The notes beneath the pieces are model-generated. The model had not been told where the DNA came from, searched no databases, and worked only from the letters and a program-made list of their open reading frames with translations. From Erythrobacter litoralis (GTDB lineage: Bacteria > Pseudomonadota > Alphaproteobacteria > Sphingomonadales > Sphingomonadaceae): a DNA stretch of 64,000 nt. The stretch's first letter is position 1; each line of letters opens with the position of its first letter. The DNA is taken from assembly GCF_001719165.1 (NCBI RefSeq), contig NZ_CP017057.1, forward strand, positions 496,001 through 560,000, written 5' to 3'. Positions 1-10,567 of the stretch are shown here, in pieces. Position numbers and translations under genes: made by a program.

Positions 1-1055
1 GCCTGAAAGTCATTGAGTTCAGCGGGATCGGTCCGGGTCCGCATGTCGCCATGCTGCTCGCCGATCTGGGCGCGGAGGTTGTGAAGATCGAGCGGCCCGG
101 CAGCGCGGCGTCGAACCCGGTCGTAGAGCGCGCCCGGCACCGGGTCCAAGTCGATTTGAAGAGCGAGGAGGGTACGGCCTTCTGCCGCGAGGCGGCGGCT
201 AAGGCGGACGTCCTGATCGAAGGTTTCCGCCCCGGCGTGATGGAGCGGCTCGGGCTCGGTCCCGATGAACTGCTCGCCGCCAGTCCGCGTCTTGTCTATG
301 CCCGGATGACCGGCTGGGGGCAGGACGGCCCGCTAGCCCACGCGGCGGGCCACGACATCAATTACATCGCCCTGACCGGCGCGCTCTCGGCGGTGGGGAA
401 AGCGGGTGAACCCCCGGTCCCGCCGCAGAACCTCGTCGGCGATTTCGGCGGCGGGTCGATGTATTGCGCCTTCGGGATAATGGCCGCGCTCTACGAGCGC
501 GAACGTTCGGGCAAGGGGCAGGTGGTCGATGCGGCGATCGTCGACGGCGCGACCAGCCTGATGAGTTTCTTCTTCGGAGTACGCGGACGGCCCTTCATTA
601 CCACTGAAAGGGGCAAGGGTATGCTCGGCGGGGCGGCGCATTTCTACCGCTGCTTTACCTGCGCCGACGGGAAGGACATCTCATTGGGCTCGATCGAGCC
701 GCAATTCTATGCCGAGATGCTGGCGAAAGCGGGTGCGCCAGTCGAGCTTGCCGAGGGGCAGATGGACTTGTCGAAATGGGACGAAAACGGCGAAAAACTC
801 GCTGTGCTGTTCAGGACGAAGACCCGTGACGAATGGTGCGAACTTCTCGAAGGGACGGATGCCTGCTTCGCCCCGGTGCTCGACATGGACGAGGCGCGCG
901 AACATCCCCACATGAAAGCGCGCGAGACCTTCGTCGAACATGAAGGCGAATGGCACACCGCCCCCGCCCCGCGTTTCAGCCGGACGCCGGGCGCGGTCCG
1001 GTCGAGCGCCGAGGACGGGGCCGAGGTGGTCGCCCGCTGGAAGGCGGGCACCTGA
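1..1055 (+). CDS. CaiB/BaiF CoA-transferase family protein, probable alpha-methylacyl-CoA racemase (5' end outside window)
   Basis: The frame is open from base 3, so the true start lies upstream and the protein is truncated at its N-terminus. It begins with the family's N-terminal Rossmann-like segment ([19 protein letters not shown]). It then shows the [11 protein letters not shown] and VGDFGGGSM blocks and the [10 protein letters not shown] segment typical of alpha-methylacyl-CoA racemases, where a His and an Asp do proton exchange at C2 of the acyl-CoA. The likely role is racemisation of 2-methyl-branched acyl-CoAs before beta-oxidation. The stop overlaps the ATG of the next gene by one base (TGATG), so the two are probably translationally coupled. 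A true CoA transferase of the same family is the alternative. Confidence 0.88.
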   Translation, partial: LKVIEFSGIGPGPHVAMLLADLGAEVVKIERPGSAASNPVVERARHRVQVDLKSEEGTAFCREAAAKADVLIEGFRPGVMERLGLGPDELLAASPRLVYARMTGWGQDGPLAHAAGHDINYIALTGALSAVGKAGEPPVPPQNLVGDFGGGSMYCAFGIMAALYERERSGKGQVVDAAIVDGATSLMSFFFGVRGRPFITTERGKGMLGGAAHFYRCFTCADGKDISLGSIEPQFYAEMLAKAGAPVELAEGQMDLSKWDENGEKLAVLFRTKTRDEWCELLEGTDACFAPVLDMDEAREHPHMKARETFVEHEGEWHTAPAPRFSRTPGAVRSSAEDGAEVVARWKAGT

Positions 1056-1513
1056 TGGCGGGCAAGTACTTCGACGAATGGCAGGTGGGCGAACGGATCG
1101 AGCATCCGATCCGCCGCACCGTGACGGAAACCGACAATCTCCTGTTCTCGACCATGACCCACAATCCGCAGCCGCTCCACCTCGATGCCGAGGCGGCGAA
1201 GGCCAGCGGGTTCGGGCAGATCCTCGTCAATTCGACCTTCACCTTCGCGCTGTTGGTCGGCCTGTCGGTGGGCGAAACGACATTGGGCACGCTGGTCGCC
1301 AATCTCGGCTTCACCGATGTCGTGACGCCCAAGCCGGTGTTCATCGGCGACACTCTGCACGCTGTGACCGAGGTGAAGGAATTGCGCGACAGCAAGTCGC
1401 GACCCGATGCGGGGATCGTCACCTTCCTCCATGAAATGGTGAACCAGCGTGGCGAGACCGTGTGCCGCTGCGAGCGCACGGCGCTGCTCCAGCGCACACC
1501 TTCGGGGACCTAA
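1055..1513 (+). CDS. MaoC family (R)-specific enoyl-CoA hydratase-like protein
   Basis: This 152-residue single hot-dog-fold protein resembles MaoC dehydratases. The NPQPLH motif near residues 34-39 matches the hydratase motif that positions the catalytic Asp/His pair, though the Asp position reads Asn here. I place the start at the ATG sharing one base with the previous stop; an in-frame upstream extension would overlap the racemase heavily and has no family resemblance. With the racemase it forms a two-gene unit for acyl-CoA handling, probably hydration of an enoyl-CoA in branched-chain fatty-acid or mesaconyl-type metabolism. The exact substrate cannot be read from sequence. Confidence 0.85.
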   Translation: MAGKYFDEWQVGERIEHPIRRTVTETDNLLFSTMTHNPQPLHLDAEAAKASGFGQILVNSTFTFALLVGLSVGETTLGTLVANLGFTDVVTPKPVFIGDTLHAVTEVKELRDSKSRPDAGIVTFLHEMVNQRGETVCRCERTALLQRTPSGT

Positions 1514-1526
1514 CCGTGCCGCGTTC

Positions 1527-1546
1527 GTTCCTTTTTCGGAAGGAAC
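1527..1546 (+). promoter_or_regulatory. Hairpin covering the exoD ribosome binding site
   Basis: GTTCCTT (1527-1533) and AAGGAAC (1540-1546) form a perfect 7-bp stem around a 6-base loop. The downstream arm contains the only Shine-Dalgarno-like sequence (AGGA) for the ATG at 1551. Folding of the transcript would therefore bury the ribosome site. Whether this is regulatory or incidental is not known. Confidence 0.45.
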
Positions 1547-1550
1547 GCGC

Positions 1551-2150
1551 ATGGCCGAGGATCAAAGTCGCAGCGTCAGGTCGATCGGCGACGTCGTCGA
1601 CGGCATCGAGGATGTCGCTGAGCGCGAGGATGCGGTCGGCGTGGGCGATCTCGCCCGCGAATTCGGCAGCCGCAGCTTCGCGCCTTTCATGCTCATCCTC
1701 GCGCTGGTCGGGATCACGCCGGTCGGGACGATCCCCAGTGTTCCAACCTTCATCGCGCTTTCGATCGCCCTGGTCGCCGGGCAGCAGGCCTTCGGGCGCG
1801 AGGCGATCTGGCTGCCGGACTTCATCCGGGGCCGCTCGGTCGGGTCGGGCAGGCTGAGCAAGGGCGAAAGCAAGCTCCACAAGGTTGCGGATGTGCTCGA
1901 CCGTCTTGCAAAAAAGCGCCTCACCGCCTTCGCCAGCGGGCCGGCGCTGCGCGTCGTCGCTGCGCTGATCGTCGTACTGTGCTGTTTCGTGCCGGTGCTC
2001 GAGTTCGTGCCCTTCGCTGCCGCCGGGCCTTTCCTCGCCATCGCTCTCCTGTCGCTCGCCATGCTGGTGCGCGACGGGCTGGTGATGCTGATCGGAGGCG
2101 CGCTTGCAATCGCGGCGCTATTCTACGGCGGCACCACCCTCGCTTGGTGA
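1551..2150 (+). CDS. ExoD family exopolysaccharide-synthesis membrane protein
   Basis: This 199-residue protein has a cytoplasmic-looking acidic N-terminus (about residues 1-40, rich in Asp/Glu). It is followed by the hydrophobic block around FAPFMLILALVGITPVG and a second pair of hydrophobic helices in the C-terminal half. This layout and the TPVGTIPSVPT core match ExoD, first described as needed for exopolysaccharide production and alkaline tolerance in Sinorhizobium. The start is the ATG at 1551, preceded by AAGGAAC; an upstream extension of 34 codons lacks family character. The last 33 bases overlap the convergent outer-membrane factor gene. Its biochemical activity is unknown. Confidence 0.85.
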   Translation: MAEDQSRSVRSIGDVVDGIEDVAEREDAVGVGDLAREFGSRSFAPFMLILALVGITPVGTIPSVPTFIALSIALVAGQQAFGREAIWLPDFIRGRSVGSGRLSKGESKLHKVADVLDRLAKKRLTAFASGPALRVVAALIVVLCCFVPVLEFVPFAAAGPFLAIALLSLAMLVRDGLVMLIGGALAIAALFYGGTTLAW

Positions 2151-3569
2151 TGCGGCCGGCGGATCGCCGCCCAGCGCCTGCCACAGCAGCACCCGCGCGC
2201 GCCGGGCCCGTCCGATCGCCGCTGCCGCGCGTTCGCCGCTCGCATCGGCGGCGCGGCGCGCTTCCAGCACCGTGAGGAAATCGGCCAGCCCTGCGCGGTA
2301 ACGCACATCGGCGAGCGCGGCGGCGCGATCGAGCTGGTCACGCTCGCGGACCGCCTTCTGCGCCTCTTCATCGCTCGCTTCGATCAGGCCGTAGGCGGCC
2401 TCGGCATCGCCCAGTGCCTGGAACACCGCGCCGCGATAGGCCGCGAAGGCGGCGCGCTTGCCCGCTGCGGCGCTGTCGATTTCGGCCTCGATCCGCCCGA
2501 AATCGAGCAGCGGCCCGGCCACTCCGGCAGTAAGGTTGCCGACGATCGAATTGCTGTCGAACAGGTTCTCGGGGTCGAAGGCGAGCAGGCCGATGACCGC
2601 CGAAAGGGTGAGCCGCGGAAACCGCGCGCGCGCCGCGGCGGCGAGATCGGCATCGCTCGCGGCCAGTTCCGCGCTCGCGGCGAGTACGTCGGGGCGGTTG
2701 GCGAGCAATTCGGAGGGCAGCGCCATCGGCGCTTCGGGGACTTCGGCGGCGGGTCCGGTGGCAGCGAGGGCCGAGGAGACGCCCGCAGCGTCCATGCCCG
2801 TCAGCGCCACCAGCCGCCCGACGATCCGCACCCGCTCGCTTTCGAGAGCAGCGAGCCGCGATCCCGAGGCGCTCGCCTGCGCCTCGGCACGGACCCGGTC
2901 GAAGCCAGGGGCGAGTCCAGCCATCTCGCGCGTGGCGGCAAGCGCGGCGAGCCGCGACGCTGCCGCTTCGTCCGCCTCGAGCGCGGCGCGGCGCGCATCG
3001 AGCGTGCGCCAGTCGATCACGCTCGCGGCGATCTCGGCCAGCAGCGCGTTGCGCACCGCTGCTGCCTGCGCGCTCGAAGCGTCGATCCGGGCGAGCGCAG
3101 CTCGTTCTTTCGCGCGCAGCTGGCCGAAAAGGTCCGGGTCCCAGCTTGCCGCGACATTCGCGCCATATTGCGTGAGGTTGCGCGGGATCAGGCCGCTTGC
3201 TCCAGCTTCGCCGAACTGCGCAGGGTTGATGCGCTGTTCGCGCAGGCTCGCATCGGCGGTGACATTGGGCAGGCGTTCCGCCCCGGCGCGTGCCGCGCGA
3301 CCGCGCGCCAGATCGATCCGGGCGAGCGCTTCGGCAAGGCTCGGAGCGCGTTCCATCGCCGTTTCGGCAAGGGCGGCGAAGGCTTGGTCCTCGCGTGGCA
3401 GCAGGCTCGCCAGCGATGCGCCCGTCTCGCCCGTGGGAGCGTGGAAGAAAGCGCCGGGAAGCTCGGGCGGCGGCGTCGCGATCTCGGGCGCAGGCTTGAG
3501 ACCGCAGGCGCCGAGCGCAAGAGGCAGCGCGAGCGCGAGCGCAAGCCGGGGGGAGGGGCGCGGCGTCAC
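2118..3569 (-). CDS. TolC/NodT family outer-membrane efflux lipoprotein
   Basis: This 483-residue outer-membrane factor begins with a signal peptide ending in the lipobox LALGAC, so Cys21 is the likely lipidated residue. The body has two long Ala/Arg/Glu-rich helical repeats with the RARFPRLTLSA segment typical of NodT-type subunits (around residue 315). It would form the trimeric outer-membrane duct of the tripartite pump whose adaptor, ATPase and permease lie just upstream on the same strand. It overlaps the adaptor gene by 4 bases (ATGA-type), so it is the last gene of the operon. The transported substrate is unknown. Confidence 0.92.
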   Translation of the reverse strand: MTPRPSPRLALALALPLALGACGLKPAPEIATPPPELPGAFFHAPTGETGASLASLLPREDQAFAALAETAMERAPSLAEALARIDLARGRAARAGAERLPNVTADASLREQRINPAQFGEAGASGLIPRNLTQYGANVAASWDPDLFGQLRAKERAALARIDASSAQAAAVRNALLAEIAASVIDWRTLDARRAALEADEAAASRLAALAATREMAGLAPGFDRVRAEAQASASGSRLAALESERVRIVGRLVALTGMDAAGVSSALAATGPAAEVPEAPMALPSELLANRPDVLAASAELAASDADLAAAARARFPRLTLSAVIGLLAFDPENLFDSNSIVGNLTAGVAGPLLDFGRIEAEIDSAAAGKRAAFAAYRGAVFQALGDAEAAYGLIEASDEEAQKAVRERDQLDRAAALADVRYRAGLADFLTVLEARRAADASGERAAAAIGRARRARVLLWQALGGDPPAASPSEGGAAVE

Positions 3570-4558
3570 TCCTGGCCGCCCTTTGCCGGGATGAAGGCAT
3601 CGACCTGCTGCCCGACCCGGAATGCTTCGGCTTCGGGCACATCGGAGGGAAGCGCATAGATCAGCTGGAGCACGCGCACATCGACCCTCTCGGCTGCGCT
3701 GTTCGTCAACTGGCGCTTGGGCACGACCTGCGGTTCGGCGCGCACGAAATTCGCACGCACCTGGATTTTTGCCGCCCCGCGCGGGGAGATGATCGCGGGC
3801 GCTCCGATCCTCACCCGCACCGCCTCGTTCTCGTCGATATCGACGCGGACGTGAAGCGGGTCCGTCCGGCCCATCTGGATGAAGGGCACGCTGCTGCCTC
3901 CGCCCTGCGTGGCGACGAATTCGCCCGGGCGGATATTGACCGCGAGGATCTCGCCCGCGATCGGCGCGCGCACTGTCAGGCGGTCGAGTTCGGTGCGCAC
4001 GCTCTGGGCACGAGCCTGCGCAACGGAAAGCCGTGCGCGGGCGAGTTGGAGCCGGCTGGCCGCGGCGGCTTCCTCGCCCTCGGCGCGGATCACCTCAGAG
4101 CGGCTGACGGCGGCCGGGTCGTCGATCTCGCGGTAGAGCGCGAGCTGTTCGCGCGCCGTCGCCCGTGCGGCGCTTGCCTCGGCGATGGCGGCATGCGCCT
4201 CGCGGATCGCTGCTTCGGCTTCGGCGAGCTGGGCCCGTGCGGCGCGCGGATCGACTGTGAACAGCGTCTCGCCCGCCGTCACCATATCGCCCGGCTCGAC
4301 CCGGACGGATGTGACGAGGCCGGACAGGGCCGAGCCGATATCGATGATTTCGCTCGCCGGTTCGACGAGACCGGTGCCTGCGACGCGCGGACCTTCGGCA
4401 AGTGCGCCGGCGGGCTTGGGCGGCTGTTCAGCAGGCTCGCTGGTGGTGCGGTCGGGAAGGATCGAGGCGATGTAGAGTACGCCGAAGATGATGCTTACAA
4501 GCGCGAGCAGCGGCAGCACCTGGCGGGAGAAGCTCACATTAGCGGGAAGAAGGGACAT
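3566..4558 (-). CDS. HlyD/DevB family periplasmic adaptor of an ABC efflux pump
   Basis: This 330-residue protein has one N-terminal membrane helix (about residues 12-30). It is followed by a biotinyl-lipoyl-like half motif (GLVTSVRVEPGDMV), an alpha-helical hairpin rich in Ala/Glu/Arg (about 110-190), the second lipoyl half (RAPIAGEILAVNIRPGE) and a beta-barrel region. This is the standard membrane-fusion-protein order. It bridges the permease in the inner membrane to the outer-membrane factor. The gene lies 42 bases after the ATPase gene and overlaps the outer-membrane factor gene by 4 bases. Pairing with a DevC-type permease makes it DevB-like rather than RND-type. Confidence 0.92.
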   Translation of the reverse strand: MSLLPANVSFSRQVLPLLALVSIIFGVLYIASILPDRTTSEPAEQPPKPAGALAEGPRVAGTGLVEPASEIIDIGSALSGLVTSVRVEPGDMVTAGETLFTVDPRAARAQLAEAEAAIREAHAAIAEASAARATAREQLALYREIDDPAAVSRSEVIRAEGEEAAAASRLQLARARLSVAQARAQSVRTELDRLTVRAPIAGEILAVNIRPGEFVATQGGGSSVPFIQMGRTDPLHVRVDIDENEAVRVRIGAPAIISPRGAAKIQVRANFVRAEPQVVPKRQLTNSAAERVDVRVLQLIYALPSDVPEAEAFRVGQQVDAFIPAKGGQE

Positions 4559-4600
4559 GCGTTTCTCGGCGGATGGGGAACTGGAAAAAGCGGCGGGGCA

Positions 4601-5335
4601 TCACTGATCCTCGGGCATGTCGGCGCCGTCATGAATGACGCGTCCGTCCTCGAGCACGAGGATGCGGTCGGCGAGATCGAAGATGCGGTTGTCATGTGTC
4701 ACGATGATGCAGGCCCGGTCCTCGGCCACTGCGACTTCGCGAAGCAGGTCCATTACCCGCCTGCCGGAGCGTGCATCGAGCGCGGCGGTCGGCTCGTCGC
4801 ACACCACGAGGCGCGGTTCGTGGACAAGCGCGCGGGCGATCGCGACGCGCTGCTGCTGGCCGCCCGAAAGCTGGTTGGGCAGCTTGTCGGCCTGGTCGGC
4901 GATGTTGAGCTTGTCGAGCAGCGCCTTCGCCCGCTCGCGCGCCTCGCTCACACCCATCCCGCCCGCGATCAGCGGCACGGCGGCATTGGCGGCGACATCG
5001 ATCGAGGGGATGAGATTGTACTGCTGGAATATAAAGCCGATGTTCTTCAGGCGAAAATTGACGAGTTCCGTATCGGAAAGGGCGTAGATGTCGGTGCCGA
5101 AGACCCGCACCTCTCCTTCGGTCGGCCAGAGGATGCCGCACATGATCGAGATCAGCGTCGTCTTGCCCGACCCGCTCTCGCCCACGACATAAGTCATTTC
5201 GCCCGAACGGATGTCGGTGTCGATCCCGTGGAGGACGCGGATCGTCGTTTGTCCCGCCTCGAAATCGCGCACTATGCCGCGCGCGCTGATCGCGGCTTCA
5301 TGCGTGCGGGCAGGGGCGGGCGCGGACGCGCTCAA
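4601..5335 (-). CDS. ABC transporter ATP-binding protein (DevA/MacB-type)
   Basis: This 244-residue nucleotide-binding subunit has Walker A GESGSGKT, signature LSGGQQQR, Walker B LVVCDEP and the H-loop VTHD. It powers the DevC-type permease encoded directly upstream. There is no ATG near the domain start, and the frame remains open through the permease gene in the wrong frame. I therefore place the start at TTG 5335, which overlaps the permease stop as TTGA. That gives nearly the usual length of about 230-245 residues. Use of TTG with a 4-base overlap suggests translation by coupling. Confidence 0.9.
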   Translation of the reverse strand: MSASAPAPARTHEAAISARGIVRDFEAGQTTIRVLHGIDTDIRSGEMTYVVGESGSGKTTLISIMCGILWPTEGEVRVFGTDIYALSDTELVNFRLKNIGFIFQQYNLIPSIDVAANAAVPLIAGGMGVSEARERAKALLDKLNIADQADKLPNQLSGGQQQRVAIARALVHEPRLVVCDEPTAALDARSGRRVMDLLREVAVAEDRACIIVTHDNRIFDLADRILVLEDGRVIHDGADMPEDQ

Positions 5336-6468
5336 CGGAACACCGCCGCCGGTTCGGTGCTGAGCACGCTGCGCAGGCCCAGCCAGCCGGTAAGCGCGAG
5401 GATCAGCACCACCGCCGCCAGGCTGAGGAGCGGGATCTGCCAGGGGATGTAGAAACCCTTGAAGGTCGGATTGCCTGAAAAGGCCCAGATGAAGGCGACC
5501 GTGCCGACCACGCCGAGCGCATAGCCGATCGACCCAACCATCGCCGCCTGCGCGGCGACCATCCGCACGATCTTGGCATTGGTGACGCCGATCGCCTTCA
5601 GCGCGCCGAACTGCCTGATATTGTCGCGGATGAAGAGGCTGAAGGTCAGTCCCACGATCGCCACCCCGACGATGAAGCCCAATGCCACGGTGATCCCGAA
5701 ATTGAGCGGGATGCCGGTGTTCTCGATGATGAAGTCGATCCCGCTCTGTGCGAACTGGGGGCGGGTCACCGCCTTGAGGCCGGTCTGCCGCTCGATCCGC
5801 GCGGCGACCGCCTGTGCCGTTTCGCCTTCGCCCACCCCGGCGAGCACGAAAGTGAGCCGGTTGCGCGTCCCTGGGACATAGTTCAGCGCGCGGCTGTAGG
5901 TTGTGTAGAGCGTGACCTGGCTCGTGAAGGTTGGGATCGAATCCGTCACGCCCCTTATGACGGCGCGCTGGTCGTTGAGTTCTAGCCGGGCGCCGATCGG
6001 CTCCTCTTCGGGGCCGAACAGGTTGAAGACGCCGAAATCGTCGATCAGCACCGTGTCCGGCTGATAGAGAATGCGCTTGTCGCCGATGACCAGCCGTTCG
6101 GGCAGGCCGATCAGCGTGGCATCGTCCACCCCGATGATCTGGACCCCTTCGAGATCGCCCGTGCTGGTGCGCACCGAGGCCGGCGCGCGCAGGTGGGGAA
6201 CGGCCCATTCGACGCCTTCGACCGAGCGCACCTCGTCGAGCGCGGTCGAGGGCATGGCATAGTTCACCTCGGTCGTGCGGCTGACCGGGTCCATCACCCA
6301 GATTTCCGCCTCGGGAGCGTTGTAGACCCCGCTCGCCCCGCGTTCGACCAGATTGACGAAGATCGTCAGCTGCTGAGTGATGAGCAGCGTCGAGAAGGCG
6401 ATACCGAACAGCAGGCCGTAGAATTTCTGGGCATCGCCGGTCAGCATTCGGATGGCGATCCAGAGCAT
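5332..6468 (-). CDS. DevC-like ABC transporter permease
   Basis: This 378-residue FtsX-type permease has a first membrane helix at about residues 17-40, a large periplasmic MacB-like domain, and three closely spaced helices in the C-terminal third (IALNFGITVALGFIVGV region, AMVGSIGYALGVVGTVAF, and LSLAAVVLILALTGWLGL). An in-frame ATG exists at 6534, but it lies inside the palindromic operator. The ATG at 6468 has AGAAGG about 10 bases upstream, so I chose it. It is the first gene of the efflux operon and is divergent from tetR. Confidence 0.9.
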   Translation of the reverse strand: MLWIAIRMLTGDAQKFYGLLFGIAFSTLLITQQLTIFVNLVERGASGVYNAPEAEIWVMDPVSRTTEVNYAMPSTALDEVRSVEGVEWAVPHLRAPASVRTSTGDLEGVQIIGVDDATLIGLPERLVIGDKRILYQPDTVLIDDFGVFNLFGPEEEPIGARLELNDQRAVIRGVTDSIPTFTSQVTLYTTYSRALNYVPGTRNRLTFVLAGVGEGETAQAVAARIERQTGLKAVTRPQFAQSGIDFIIENTGIPLNFGITVALGFIVGVAIVGLTFSLFIRDNIRQFGALKAIGVTNAKIVRMVAAQAAMVGSIGYALGVVGTVAFIWAFSGNPTFKGFYIPWQIPLLSLAAVVLILALTGWLGLRSVLSTEPAAVFR

Positions 6469-6524
6469 GCGAGGAACCTTCTGTCCGTGGCGGGCTTGTG
6501 TGATGGAGCGACTCGCGCCATTAT

Positions 6525-6558
6525 TGAACGGCATCGTTTAATTGAACGGGGTCGTTCA
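6525..6558. promoter_or_regulatory. Twin palindromic operator between efflux operon and tetR
   Basis: Two 16-bp inverted repeats of the form TGAACG-N4-CGTTYA lie 18 bp apart. The first is TGAACGGCATCGTTTA (6525-6540) and the second is TGAACGGGGTCGTTCA (6543-6558, perfect arms). They sit in the divergent promoter region and abut the tetR start at 6561. Spacing, symmetry and position fit two TetR dimers binding side by side to repress both the pump operon and tetR itself. Binding is inferred from the sequence. Confidence 0.75.
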
Positions 6559-6560
6559 TT

Positions 6561-7199
6561 TTGTCAATCGCTTCTCCGCCACCTGCATCGAAAAGGATCG
6601 GTCGCCCGTCCGACAGGGCGAAGCGCGCGGCGATTCTCGAGGCTGCGACCGACAGCTTCTTCGAACATGGTTTCGCCGCCACTTCGATCGAACAGGTCGC
6701 CGCCCATGCAGGCGTTTCCAAGGTCACCATCTACAATCATTTCGGCGACAAACGCGCATTGTTCGCCGCCTCGGTCGAGTGTGAATGCGAAAAGATACGG
6801 GGCCATTTCTCGATCGAGCAGGCGAGGGAGGGCACCATCCGCCAGCGCCTCGAAGCGATCGGCAAGGCGATGGTCGCCTTCCTTTCGCGCCCCGAGATGA
6901 TCCAGTTCGAACGGCGGATCGCGGCGGAGACCGAAACCGATCCGGACATCGGGCGCGCCTTTCTCGAGGCCGGGCCCTGGCGCATGAAAAGCGCCTGCGC
7001 GGCGTTTCTGCAACATGCGTCGCAGGCGGGCGAACTTGCTGTCGACGATCCGGCGAGCGCTGCAGAGCAATTCGTCTCGATGTGCAAGGGCATGGGCGAT
7101 CTCGACCGCCGTTTCGGCGCGCCTGCCGACCCCGGCGAAAGCCTTCGGCGGATCGAACGGGCGGTCGATGTCTTCCTGGCAGCCTACGGCCCGCGCTAG
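6561..7199 (+). CDS. TetR/AcrR family transcriptional repressor
   Basis: This 212-residue regulator has an N-terminal helix-turn-helix (about residues 20-65) with the family pattern ATSIEQVAAHAGVSKVTIYNHF. A C-terminal ligand domain of the AefR-like type follows (QFVSMCKGMGD segment). The only usable start is TTG 6561, directly beside the operator. No ATG or GTG precedes the DNA-binding domain in this frame, so translation is probably weak or autoregulated. It is divergent from the four-gene efflux operon and very likely controls it in response to a pump substrate. Confidence 0.9.
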   Translation: MSIASPPPASKRIGRPSDRAKRAAILEAATDSFFEHGFAATSIEQVAAHAGVSKVTIYNHFGDKRALFAASVECECEKIRGHFSIEQAREGTIRQRLEAIGKAMVAFLSRPEMIQFERRIAAETETDPDIGRAFLEAGPWRMKSACAAFLQHASQAGELAVDDPASAAEQFVSMCKGMGDLDRRFGAPADPGESLRRIERAVDVFLAAYGPR

Positions 7200-7275
7200 C
7201 GTCGCCGGAGGCATCATCGAAAATCCGCAACCGAGCCCGCGAAAAAGCGCACGTTGCACGCGGTCACGCATTGTC

Positions 7276-7303
7276 TTGCCATTCATTCGCGCGGACCTAC
7301 ATT
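7276..7303 (+). promoter_or_regulatory. Candidate sigma-70-type promoter for ftsH
   Basis: TTGCCA (7276-7281) and TACATT (7298-7303) are separated by 16 bases and precede the ftsH ribosome site (GAAAGGA) and the ATG at 7329. This is a match by eye to -35 and -10 elements only. A heat-shock promoter cannot be excluded. Confidence 0.35.
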
Positions 7304-7328
7304 ATCAGCTGAGAAAGGAATCCAGCCG

Positions 7329-9305
<1,977 letters not shown>

Positions 9306-9330
9306 AACCAGGCTTCACCGTAACACGACA

Positions 9331-9362
9331 AAGGGCGTCCGGAGCGATCCGGGCGCCCTTTT
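9331..9362. terminator. Intrinsic terminator after ftsH, possibly bidirectional
   Basis: A 13-bp stem (AAGGGCGTCCGGA / TCCGGGCGCCCTT, one G-T wobble) with a GCGA loop ends in TTTT at 9359-9362. It lies between the convergent ftsH and DUF3667 genes. The A-rich left side would also serve the minus strand weakly. Confidence 0.85.
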
Positions 9363-9375
9363 CGCATGCGCCGTC

Positions 9376-10455
9376 TCAGAACCCTCCGAGCAGGAACAGC
9401 GCCTGGAGAAAGAGCATCAGGACGAACAGGATGAAGACCAGCAGGGCGAAAAACCGCCACAGGGTTGAGAAGCGCGACAATCCGTAGCTGTACTTCATAT
9501 GCTTGTAGACATGGAGTGGCGCTGCGGTGGCGAAGAGCAGGACGGTCCAACCCAGTTCGAGACCCGCCGCATTGAGCAGCGAGAGCGTGATGAAAAGGAG
9601 CGACATGAAGGAGAGCGAATAGGTCACGAAGATCGCGTGGTCATAGGCCTTGAAGCTCCTCCGCCATGCGAAGAGAAGCCAGACGAAGGGGATCGAGAGC
9701 GGGATCAGCAGCCAGCTGAACTTGTAGCCGTTCGCCTGCAGCTTGTAGAGCATGAGACCAGGATTATCGCGCCATTTCTGGACGATACCCTCGTCGATGA
9801 AGTCGACGCCGGTCACCTGCAGCTTCAGATCGCGCAAATCCAGCGCGGCGTCGGGGTCCGGATCCTCGCTGACCTGTTCCGATTTCCCGTTCGAGCCCAT
9901 GCCGGCTTCGATGCGTTCGACAAGGCGTAATTCGTTTTCGAGTTCAGCGCGTCGCGGATCGCCCTCCTCAAGCGCTTCGATCTGGGTGCGAAGCTCGCTC
10001 GCCGCCTCGGCGCTCCTGTCCTGGATCGCCAGCGCGGCGCGGTCGACCTCGATGTTTGTCGGCGTCGAAATGCCGACCATCTGGAACACCGCGAACATGG
10101 CGAAGACGCTGAACAGGAACATCGACATCGGGCTGACGAAGCTCGCGCGTTCGCCCTCGATGTAGCGGCGCGTCAGCTTGCCCGGACGGAAGGCGAGCAG
10201 CGGCAGCGTGCGCGACAGCTTGCCGTCGAGATGGAGCACGCCGTGGACGAGATCGTGCGCGATCGCGGTAAGGGTGCGATGGATATGCGCCTTCTGGCCG
10301 CAATTGGGGCAGTAATTCCCGATGAATACGGCGGCGCAATTGGCGCAGGTGACACTCTCCCCATGGTCGGCAAGGCGGCCGCGCACGGGTTCGACGGCGC
10401 CGCCGACCAGCGCGCCCTCGACGACGCCTCCCAGTCCTTCCGTCACATCGCTCAT
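9376..10455 (-). CDS. DUF3667 family zinc-ribbon membrane protein
   Basis: This 359-residue protein has an N-terminal zinc ribbon (CANC then CPNCGQ, spacing C-x2-C-x9-C-x2-C). A conserved segment DLVHGVLHLDGKLSRTL with FRPGKLTRRYIEGERASFVSP follows, which is the DUF3667 signature. The rest has a helix near MSMFLFSVFAMFAVF, an acidic, probably extramembrane loop in the middle, and several membrane helices in the last third. I chose the ATG at 10455, with GGGA upstream; an ATG 7 codons earlier (10476) is also possible. It is probably an integral membrane protein of unknown function. Confidence 0.8.
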   Translation of the reverse strand: MSDVTEGLGGVVEGALVGGAVEPVRGRLADHGESVTCANCAAVFIGNYCPNCGQKAHIHRTLTAIAHDLVHGVLHLDGKLSRTLPLLAFRPGKLTRRYIEGERASFVSPMSMFLFSVFAMFAVFQMVGISTPTNIEVDRAALAIQDRSAEAASELRTQIEALEEGDPRRAELENELRLVERIEAGMGSNGKSEQVSEDPDPDAALDLRDLKLQVTGVDFIDEGIVQKWRDNPGLMLYKLQANGYKFSWLLIPLSIPFVWLLFAWRRSFKAYDHAIFVTYSLSFMSLLFITLSLLNAAGLELGWTVLLFATAAPLHVYKHMKYSYGLSRFSTLWRFFALLVFILFVLMLFLQALFLLGGF

Positions 10456-10567
10456 CAATTGGTCCCGCCTCGACATGGAAAGTCAAAGGCGGATCTGCGG
10501 TGCAGGCGCCCCCGCATCCTTATAGGCTGCCTGGTTGGGATGCCAAATCCGCGCACCGCTCAGAGCC

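Noticed and set aside
3851..5452. Long plus-strand open frame opposite the efflux adaptor and ATPase genes
   Set aside because: It is a GC-driven antisense shadow: no recognisable motif, and the opposite strand encodes well-supported HlyD and ABC proteins.
6469..6534. Upstream ATG (6534) as start of the DevC permease
   Set aside because: It lies within the first palindrome and lacks a ribosome site, whereas 6468 has AGAAGG.
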